A stretch of DNA of 29,543 nt from contig JAKIWU010000002.1 in assembly GCA_022749905.1 (NCBI GenBank), positions 1 through 29,543 on the forward strand. Direction: 5' to 3'. Origin of the DNA: Thermoplasmata archaeon. GTDB lineage: Archaea > Thermoplasmatota > Thermoplasmata > Lutacidiplasmatales > UBA184. This document shows positions 1-7,200 of this stretch, in pieces (positions within the stretch are counted from its first letter, which is position 1; each line of letters opens with the position of its first letter). The position numbers were made by a program, and so were the translations under genes. Below the pieces are notes generated by a model that was not told where the DNA came from, did not search any database, and saw nothing but the letters and a program-made list of their open reading frames with translations.

Positions 1-880
1 GAGCCGCCGGTCGCGCCCGCCGAGAGGCTGACGGATTGGCCGACATCGGCGGAAGGAGCGCTGGCGACGGCGGCCAGGACGAAAGGGTCCTCGTACACGG
101 TGAACCCGAGCGTGGAGGAGTCAATCGCGAAGCCGTTCGTGTCCGTGATGTGAACGCTGACCCGATAGCTCCCGGCCGAGGGGAAGTCGGCGCAGGTCAC
201 GCTCGGGGTGGAATCGCCGCACCCGGAGGGGAGGCCGGACCAGTCGAACGCGTAGTCGCCCGAACCGAGGCGCGCGCTCGTCGAGAACACGACCAGCTGG
301 CCGACATCGATCGACGGGCTCGACGCGGTGAGCGGCGAGGCCGTGGGGTCGGGGGAGATCGAGAGCGTCAGGGCATCGGAGCTCACGGGGAAGCCGTTCC
401 CGTCCGTGACGACCACGCCCACGATGTAGGCGCCGGTCCCGAGCGGGGTGCAGCCGAACGCCGCCCCCGCTCCGGAGCATCCCGGGGGAAGACCGGACCA
501 GGCAAACGTGTACGCACCACTCCCGTAGGAGGCCAGGGTGGAGATCCACACCGACTGCCCGAGGTCGATCGATGCGGGCGTGGCGAGCGGGGCGCTCGTC
601 GTAGGGTCAGAGTACACCGTGAAGTTGAGGGGGGAGGAGCCCACGGAGAATCCGTTCGAGTCCCTCGCCGTCGCCACGATCGCGAAGGTGCCCGCTCCGT
701 TCGGCGTGCACGCGAACGAGGCTTCCGTGCTCGCGCACCCGGAGGGGAGGCCCGTCCAGCGGAAGGTGAAGCCTCCGCTCCCGAGGGCGGCGACCGCGCT
801 GAAGCGGATCGGCTGCCCGACGTCAACCGAGCTGCGGTTCGCGACCGGGGGGGAGATGGTCGGGTCCTGGGTGATGGTGA
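1..880 (-). repeat. Tandem Ig-like domain repeats encoded in the PQQ-propeller protein
   Basis: The D(V/L)GQ motif of the Ig-like domains is encoded near 810, 557, 297 and 36 on the minus strand, a spacing of about 253-261 bp (84-87 residues). Each unit also has W(S/T)GLPxGC and a second cysteine about 10-14 residues later, suggesting one disulfide per domain. The array probably continues beyond the window edge. Confidence 0.8.
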
Positions 881-3503
881 CCGTGGTCGAGGCGATGTTC
901 GGCTTCGGGTAGGCGCTGTCGGAGGCGCTGACGGTGTACGGTCCCGAGGCCCCGACCGGGACCACGAACACACACCGAAGACCACCGCCGCCCGTGGTCA
1001 AGTGCGATGGGCCCGAGCACGTGAAGGGCAGGGGACTGGACCAGCCGACCGACCAGGTGGACGAGGCGCTGAATCCCGTTCCTTGGACCGTGACGGCTTG
1101 GCCCTCGTCCGCCCGCGTCGGAGAGGTACGGAGCGCACTATGGATCGTGAACACCGCCGAAGCGGTTCCCGAATCCCGGTCGGTCGCGATGATGTTGTGG
1201 CCGCCCTCGACGTCAATGGGGACGACGATGGTACAGGAGAACCCGCCGTTCGACGTCGTGTTCGCCGTCCCGGACGCGCACGCGATCGGGATCTGGCCCC
1301 AACTGAGATTGACGGACGCCGACAGCGCGAACCACGACCCTGAGACCGTGACCGACGTTCCCACGGGCCCCGAGGTCGGCGAGAGCGCGACGGTCGGAGG
1401 CGGGGTGAACCGGATGACGAGGATCGCGTCGCCCGTGGCGAGCGTGACGGATCCCGTCGGGTCGACGAAGTACCCGCTGATGGGGTGCACACTGTAGTTG
1501 TAGCTCCCATTCGCGAGGACGAAGGCGATCTCCGGGGTCGTGCTGGTGCCGGTAACGCCCGTCATCGTCACCGACCAGGTCGTTCCGGCAGGGAGGCCCG
1601 TCTCCGCGAAGGTGACGAGGTGCGCGGGAGTCGCGCTCCAGTTGACCGAGCCGTTCGGGGACGCGACGATCGTGAAGCGGAAGGAGGAGGTCGTCCCGGC
1701 AAAGTCGAGCACCGCGATCGATCCGTTGAGGTAGTGGGGTCCGGCGGAGAAGGTCGGGATGTCGTACGCATGCTCATCGAACGAGCAGTCGTTGGAGGTC
1801 GCCCCGTCGCCCCAGTCGACGCGGCAGGTGTAGCCCGGCATGCCGCCGGAGAGGTTCGGGAGGACGATCACGTCGAGCGAGATCTCGTCCGGACCGACGC
1901 TGGTCCGGGAGGCAACCCCGCCGAAGGTAGGGCTCGACGCAAGGTTCTGGGCCCCGAAGGAGAGGAGTTGCCCCGTTCCCGAGAGGCTCGTCGGGCCGAC
2001 GCCGACGAAGATCCGGCCATCGGAGACGATCGGCTCGCCGTTGATCATCATGCCCGGGATTGCGTAGGAGTAGAGCAACGCCCCGCTCGACGCGTTGAGC
2101 ACGAGGAGGGTGGAGCCCGTGAAGTTCGACCAGTCGACCCCCGCGATGACGAGACCGTTAGCGTACGTCACGCCGGCCTCGACGAAGCCGTCGGCGTAGT
2201 TCGTCGTGTACGTGGTCCATGCGGGCGAACCGCTGTTCGGATCGATCCCGCTGATCGAATCGTAGCCCCCGAGATACAGGAGGCCGCCGCCGAAGGCCGC
2301 CGGGGACTTGTCGTACTGGAAGGTCTGCGCCGTCCACGCGGCGCTCGGGATAGAGAGGTTGTCGTGGAAGCTCGATCGGTAGAGCGCGTAGGCCGCACCG
2401 TCCTTGTTCGGTGCAACGAGCATCGGGGTCCCGTTCGTGGCACGGAAGAGCGTGACCCCAGCGCCGAAGTCGTCGTCGGTGCAGACGGTCCCTACCTGGA
2501 GGTGGCCGAGCTCCCGGGTGATGTCGGAGGCGTTGAGGGCGACGATCGCCCGAGCATTCGGCGGATCGGGAGAGTTCGCGCACGAGCCGTTGACGGCGTT
2601 GTCCTCGTACTCGTTCCCGGTCGTGACGTAGATCGTGTTCGAGGCCCGATCGAGCGTGGGCGTGGACCAGATCGTTGCACCCCAGGTGTGCGCCGGTACG
2701 GCGGTGAACACGTGGGCCACCTTCCCCGACGTGGTGTTCACCTGGAAGAGCTGGCCGTCCATCGGGCCCTCGCAGGCCGAGGCCTCCCCGATGTACACGT
2801 TCCCTCGATAGACCAGCGGGCTTCCCCACAGGTAGTGCTCCTGCCAGGCACCCGACGAGAAATTCGCAAGATCGGCGGCCCAGAGGAGTTTGGGGGGGTT
2901 CGCAGGGGATGTCGGATCGAGCTGGAACGCGAAGAGGGTGTTGTTCCCGCCCCCGACGAAGAGCACGCCGTCCGTGATCGCCGGCGTTGAGGTGATCCCG
3001 GTCCAGGCCGTCTGGTAGTCGGAGCTGAAACCTTGGGTGCAAACGCCATGCCCCGCGATCGCAGGAGCTCCGGGACGCCAGCCGCCCCCGGCGGAGACGT
3101 TCCAGAGGAAGGCGCCCGTGCCGGCGTCGAACGCGTAGACACCCCTCGCGTCCCAGGCGCCCGTATAGACGACTCCGTTGGCGATCGCGAGCGAGCTTTC
3201 GATCGGTCCGGTGGTGTTCGAGGCCCATTCCAAATGCAGATTGGCCGCGTTCACGCTGCCGAGGATCGTCTCATTCGGGTTCGCGCCGAGACGCCCGACG
3301 CCGTGGTCGTAGGTCGGCCAGTTGGCGGAGGCAGGGAACGCGGGGAGGCTCCCGAGGCCGAGCGGATCCACCGCGGAGATCCCGAGGTGGGCGCCTCCGA
3401 CGGGTGCCTCGGGGATCACGGCCGACGATGGCGAGGGCGCGGGGAGAAGGCAGAGGGTTGCCACAGCAGCGATGATGCCACCGAGTAAGATGGACCTCCG
3501 CAC
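1..3503 (-). CDS. Secreted PQQ-type beta-propeller protein with Ig-like repeats (C-terminus outside window)
   Basis: The minus strand is open from a GTG at 3503 to the window edge, giving 1167 residues without a stop. An in-frame TAG lies a few codons upstream, so GTG 3503 is the best start. The N-terminus (VRRSILLGGIIAAVATL) is a signal peptide or anchor. Residues about 60-515 look like PQQ-type propeller blades (YAFDAGTGAFLWNVS, ALNASSG, YVTTGNEYEDNA). A PKD-like stretch (VDWGDGATSNDC) lies near 560, and an FAETGLPAGTTWSV domain near 630. Two IPT/TIG-like domains cover about 700-865. Ig-like repeats of 84-87 residues follow from about 880, each with D(V/L)GQ, W(S/T)GLPxGC and a second Cys. 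No haem site or enzyme motif was seen. It is probably exported and exposed on the cell surface; substrate and role are unknown. The same repeat family occurs in the Kelch protein at 4255-9774. Confidence 0.85.
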   Translation of the reverse strand, partial: MRRSILLGGIIAAVATLCLLPAPSPSSAVIPEAPVGGAHLGISAVDPLGLGSLPAFPASANWPTYDHGVGRLGANPNETILGSVNAANLHLEWASNTTGPIESSLAIANGVVYTGAWDARGVYAFDAGTGAFLWNVSAGGGWRPGAPAIAGHGVCTQGFSSDYQTAWTGITSTPAITDGVLFVGGGNNTLFAFQLDPTSPANPPKLLWAADLANFSSGAWQEHYLWGSPLVYRGNVYIGEASACEGPMDGQLFQVNTTSGKVAHVFTAVPAHTWGATIWSTPTLDRASNTIYVTTGNEYEDNAVNGSCANSPDPPNARAIVALNASDITRELGHLQVGTVCTDDDFGAGVTLFRATNGTPMLVAPNKDGAAYALYRSSFHDNLSIPSAAWTAQTFQYDKSPAAFGGGLLYLGGYDSISGIDPNSGSPAWTTYTTNYADGFVEAGVTYANGLVIAGVDWSNFTGSTLLVLNASSGALLYSYAIPGMMINGEPIVSDGRIFVGVGPTSLSGTGQLLSFGAQNLASSPTFGGVASRTSVGPDEISLDVIVLPNLSGGMPGYTCRVDWGDGATSNDCSFDEHAYDIPTFSAGPHYLNGSIAVLDFAGTTSSFRFTIVASPNGSVNWSATPAHLVTFAETGLPAGTTWSVTMTGVTGTSTTPEIAFVLANGSYNYSVHPISGYFVDPTGSVTLATGDAILVIRFTPPPTVALSPTSGPVGTSVTVSGSWFALSASVNLSWGQIPIACASGTANTTSNGGFSCTIVVPIDVEGGHNIIATDRDSGTASAVFTIHSALRTSPTRADEGQAVTVQGTGFSASSTWSVGWSSPLPFTCSGPSHLTTGGGGLRCVFVVPVGASGPYTVSASDSAYPKPNIASTTVTITQDPTISPPVANRSSVDVGQPIRFSAVAALGSGGFTFRWTGLPSGCASTEASFACTPNGAGTFAIVATARDSNGFSVGSSPLNFTVYSDPTTSAPLATPASIDLGQSVWISTLASYGSGAYTFAWSGLPPGCSGAGAAFGCTPLGTGAYIVGVVVTDGNGFPVSSDALTLSISPDPTASPLTASSPSIDVGQLVVFSTSARLGSGDYAFDWSGLPSGCGDSTPSVTCADFPSAGSYRVSVHITDTNGFAIDSSTLGFTVYEDPFVLAAVASAPSADVGQSVSLSAGATGG

Positions 3504-3542
3504 CGATGCGTTCTGCCCCCGCAGTTCGACCGGCTCCTACGT

Positions 3543-3548
3543 GATAAG
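3543..3548 (-). promoter_or_regulatory. Possible TATA element for the PQQ-propeller gene
   Basis: The minus strand reads CTTATC about 43 bp upstream of the GTG at 3503. With the usual 25-26 bp spacing this would give a transcript with a leader of roughly 17 nt. No clear Shine-Dalgarno sequence precedes the GTG. This is a weak call based on position and AT content in a GC-rich background. Confidence 0.35.
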
Positions 3549-3712
3549 GGTCTGTCCAGAACACCGACGGAGCGGGCCCCCAGCTGAAGCGCGGACTCCG
3601 AACGATGCCAAACCGGCTCGTGGGCGTGTGGGGGCGGGGGTTCTGGACGGGATTTGATGGAGGGGCTTCGGGGAGGGCGCGCGAGATCGGGTCGGAAGAT
3701 CTCAGGGCCGCC

Positions 3713-3982
3713 CTATCGGGCGGGGCCCCTCCGAACCGTGATCGGGATCACGCCGGCACCGAACTCAAGTTCTGCGATTTCCACCGGGTCGACGAGGGTC
3801 GGAGCGACCTCCATCAAAATCGGGGCTCCCAGCGAGATCTGCAGAGCTCGCGCTCCGAGGATGCGTGCCCGCTCGAATCGGGTCAGCCCGAGCGCGGGGG
3901 GTTGAGGCGGCTCGACGTCGCTACCCGACAAACTCCCGCCTAGGGCCGCAAGGGAGGAAGCGGCCGTCAAGAGGTCGGCCAC
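3713..3982 (-). CDS. rpoK: DNA-directed RNA polymerase subunit K (Rpb6/omega homologue)
   Basis: This is the small RNA polymerase subunit that stabilises assembly of the largest subunit. The core is diagnostic: LTRFERARILGARALQISLG, followed by a DPVEIAELEFGAGVIPITVR-type ending. The core takes up the C-terminal 57 or so residues and is preceded by an Ala/Ser-rich extension of about 30 residues. The open frame begins at GTG 3982, but a TATA element at 3993-4000 would place the transcription start near 3971. The TTG at 3970 is therefore a good alternative, leaderless start (85 residues). The gene stands alone between two giant surface-protein genes rather than beside ribosomal protein genes, which is unusual. 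Family identity is secure; the exact start is not. Confidence 0.93.
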   Translation of the reverse strand: MADLLTAASSLAALGGSLSGSDVEPPQPPALGLTRFERARILGARALQISLGAPILMEVAPTLVDPVEIAELEFGAGVIPITVRRGPAR

Positions 3983-3992
3983 TTGGCGTCTA

Positions 3993-4000
3993 GCTATTAA
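3993..4000 (-). promoter_or_regulatory. TATA element for rpoK
   Basis: TTAATAG on the minus strand lies in a GC-rich stretch, centred at 3997. The predicted transcription start near 3971 falls inside the longest reading frame, next to an in-frame TTG at 3970. Confidence 0.6.
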
Positions 4001-4173
4001 CGTTAGCGCGAACGCTCCTTTGGCTGCCTAGAGCCCTCGTTCAAGGCTTTCCCTTGATCGGCCGGGAGTTTCCGTGCCTGGTGGTGCTCGGTTCCTACTC
4101 CCCCATCGTGACGAGATTCGCGCGGAGAGCCGCCGGCGCACTCACCCTGCTTCCGGCGCTAGCTCGAGGTGGC

Positions 4174-4185
4174 CCGAAATTTCGG
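4174..4185. promoter_or_regulatory. 12-bp perfect palindrome upstream of the giant Kelch gene
   Basis: CCGAAATTTCGG is a perfect inverted repeat placed directly before the AT-rich TATA candidate at 4189-4198. Its position next to the BRE/TATA region would suit an operator or part of the basal promoter. Function is inferred from position only. Confidence 0.4.
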
Positions 4186-4188
4186 CGG

Positions 4189-4198
4189 TTTTTTAGAG
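4189..4198 (+). promoter_or_regulatory. TATA element for the giant Kelch surface protein gene
   Basis: TTTTTTAGAG is the most AT-rich stretch upstream of the gene. It predicts transcription from about 4220, leaving a leader of about 35 nt that contains the Shine-Dalgarno-like GGAGAT at 4244-4249, 5-7 nt before the GTG at 4255. Confidence 0.5.
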
Positions 4199-4254
4199 TG
4201 GACCACGTATCGGCGCCTCGCTGGCCCGTTCATCCAACGAGTAGGAGATCCACT

Positions 4255-7200
4255 GTGAGTGCAAACAATCGCGAGAGCAACGAAGAATCGCCGACAGAAC
4301 GCGCCGTCGGGCCGACGTCTCGGCCCCGGCTCGCTGGATGGGCCGGACTCGGCGCATTCGTGGTCGTCGCGCTCTTTCTCCTCTCGTCCTCCGGTCCCAT
4401 CAGCTTCGCCCACCCCGCTTCGGGTACGCTCCTCCCGCCGATCGAGGCGGGCGGCTCCTCCTCGCCGTTCCACGCAGCGCCGTCCGGAGGGCTCGTCCCG
4501 AACGCCGGGAACCCGGCCAACTACCAATCCAGCGCTCAAATCTCTGCGGCGGAAGCATCGCTCGGGCAAGGGGGCGGACCGGCGCGAGGAACCTCTCTCG
4601 GGTGTGCGCCGTCGACCAGCTCGCCTGGCACGGTGAACTGCGGATCAGGTTCCGGTGGACACGGCTCGGGCCCCGCAGCGGCTCCGCTCGCGGGAACATC
4701 TCCTGCCGGGAACCTCCACTGGCACCCTCTTGGGGTCCCGTCGACGCGCGAATACATCAACTATGCAATGACATGGGACTACGCGGACGGCTACGTCCTC
4801 CTGTTCGGGGGGTCGAACGTCTTCGGAGTATACTCCGGCGATACCTGGACGTACAAGAGCGGAGTCTGGACCGAGTTGTCCCCGCTCACGGCGCCCGAAG
4901 GCCGCGACTCCTCGGGCCTCGCGTGGAGCGGCTGGGACAATGCGGTGGCGCTGTTCGGGGGCTACACCCCGGGAACGGGAGGGCTGCTCAATGACACGTG
5001 GCTCTTCACGGGCGGAGCCTGGACCCAGCTGCACACGAACGCTCCTCCCCCTCGCTGGGGGTTCGCCTTCGTCTACGACCCGAACGCGACGTACGACCCG
5101 GTGAGCCATTCCATCTCCTCGGCTGATGTCCTCTTCGGCGGCAACTCCTTCAAGTGCTCGGGCATCACGCCCACGGGAGCGGCTCCCGTCTGCAACGAAA
5201 CCTGGTACTTCTGGTTCGATTCGTGGACCAACCAGACTCGCCCGCATTCCCCCTATCCCAAGGTCGCACCCTCGATGATCTTCGACTCGGCGGACGGGCA
5301 CCTCGTGCTCTTCGGAGGCTCGGACGGGGTCGGTTGCGTCGCGGGCGTCTATTGCGGGGACACGTGGCAATACAATTGGACGAAAGGGTGGGTTCAGGTT
5401 CCGACGCCTTCCTTGTGCGGCACGGCGGCGCTCGGGCTCTGCCCCGCGGGCAAGGCCCCCACGGCCCGTGACGAAGCGGCGTTCGCCTTCGATTTCACTG
5501 ACGGGTACGCGATCCTCTTCGGGGGAAGGAACAGCACGAGCGATCAGCTCAGCGACACCTGGAAGTATCTCGCAGGAGTCTGGACGAAGCTCGCGCCTAC
5601 CACGTTCCCGGACGGCCGGAGCGGGGAGGCACTCACCTACGACTTCTCGAGCGGAGATGGCTATCTCCTCATCGTCGCGGGGACCCACGGCGAGTACGTC
5701 CCCGCGGACCTCGAGTGGTCGTTCACCGGGGGCGCATGGGCGATCGTGACACCGCCCGCGAGCCAAGGACCTGGGGCCCTCGAAGGAGGCTCGATGGTCT
5801 ACGACACCGCCGACGGTTACGTCCTGTACTACGGGGGGTATGACCCGGTACACGGAACGTGGAGCACGCAGACCTGGAAGTTCGATGGAGGGGTCTGGAC
5901 CCAGCTCTTCCCCACCACGAGTCCCTACACGCACGAGTTCGCGAGCATGCAGTACGACCCGACGGGGGGCTTCGTGCTCCTCTTCGGGGGCTCGTACTAT
6001 GGCTCCCTCGAGAACACAACCTGGGGGTTCCAGGCCGGGAACTGGTTCTACATCTGCGGCGATCCGTGCGCCTTCGGGGTCCATCCCCCCGCCCCGCGGG
6101 AGGGAGCCGGGATGGCCTACGACCAGGCAACGGGCTACATGATCCTCTTCGGGGGATACGGGGGACGCACCTTCTTTTCGTATCAGCACGATACGTGGGC
6201 GTTCGTCGTAAGCTCCTCCAAGTACGGATATTGGACGAACTACACCGGCTTCCTCGGACCGACCGCCCCCGGCCCGCGCGCCCTCCCGGGAATGGCGTGG
6301 GATCAGTACGATCGCGAGATCGTGCTGTTCGGTGGCGGGAATGGCTCCGCCACCTACCAGGATACCTGGGTCATGACGGACCTGTTTTCGGGGTGGTCCG
6401 AAGTGGGTGTGTGCGGTGGCCCCGGTCAATCGAGCTGCGCTGCGGGGATCCCGAACCGAGCTGCGGGCATGATCTTCACCTACGATGGGGCCGACTCCGG
6501 CGTGATCATGTCCGGCGGATCAGGGTACGCCGCCTTCTTCGGGTACATTTTGGCGACGACGGCGCTCTTCCAAGCCGGTCACTGGTACATCTGTAGCACC
6601 TACGAGTGTCAATCCTACTACACGGGACTCGGCACCTACGATGCCTGGGGCGCCGGCACGTACGACGTGGCCGATGGCTACACCGTGACGGCGGGAGGAG
6701 AGTCGTACTTCTACAATTTCGGCGCCAACGGAGCCGGAAGCATGTACTACTGGAAGTCGACGTCGTGGGCGTTGGCCCAGGACATCCACGCCCAAGGCCC
6801 AGGGTTCTCGCCGACGTACATCGATCTCGGTCAGTCGGTGACCTTCTCCGTGGGTGCGACCGGTGGTGGCTTCGGGACCTACAGCTTCGAATGGGAGGGG
6901 CTTCCCCAGGGGTGCGCCCCCGCGTCGCCACAGTCCACGTCGTTCTCGTGCTTGGTGCAGTATCTCGGCTATCAGCAGTATGGCAGCTCGATGGTCTACG
7001 GGTCGTACTACGACCCGATGGTCACGGTCTTTGACTCGAGCGGCTACCCGAGCTACAACTCCTACCCGACGAGCTACTGGCTCAACAACCTCAACGTGGC
7101 CCCCGACCCGGTCGTTTTCCTGAACGGATCGGCGTCCACCGCCGACGTCGGCCAGAAGGTGTACTTCGAGGTCACGGGGTTCCAGGGGTGGGGCCCGCTG

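Noticed and set aside
36..2990. Long plus-strand open frames opposite the PQQ-propeller gene
   Set aside because: Arg/Gly/Pro-rich, low-complexity products typical of antisense frames in GC-rich DNA; the minus strand holds a continuous, domain-bearing frame over the same bases.
3504..3712. Possible tRNA or small RNA in the gap between rpoK and the PQQ-propeller gene
   Set aside because: No T-loop GTTCRANNC pattern with matching acceptor stem was found on either strand.
4645..6429. 594-codon minus-strand frame inside the Kelch gene
   Set aside because: Charged, Arg/Glu-rich product with no recognisable domain; an antisense shadow of clear Kelch repeats.
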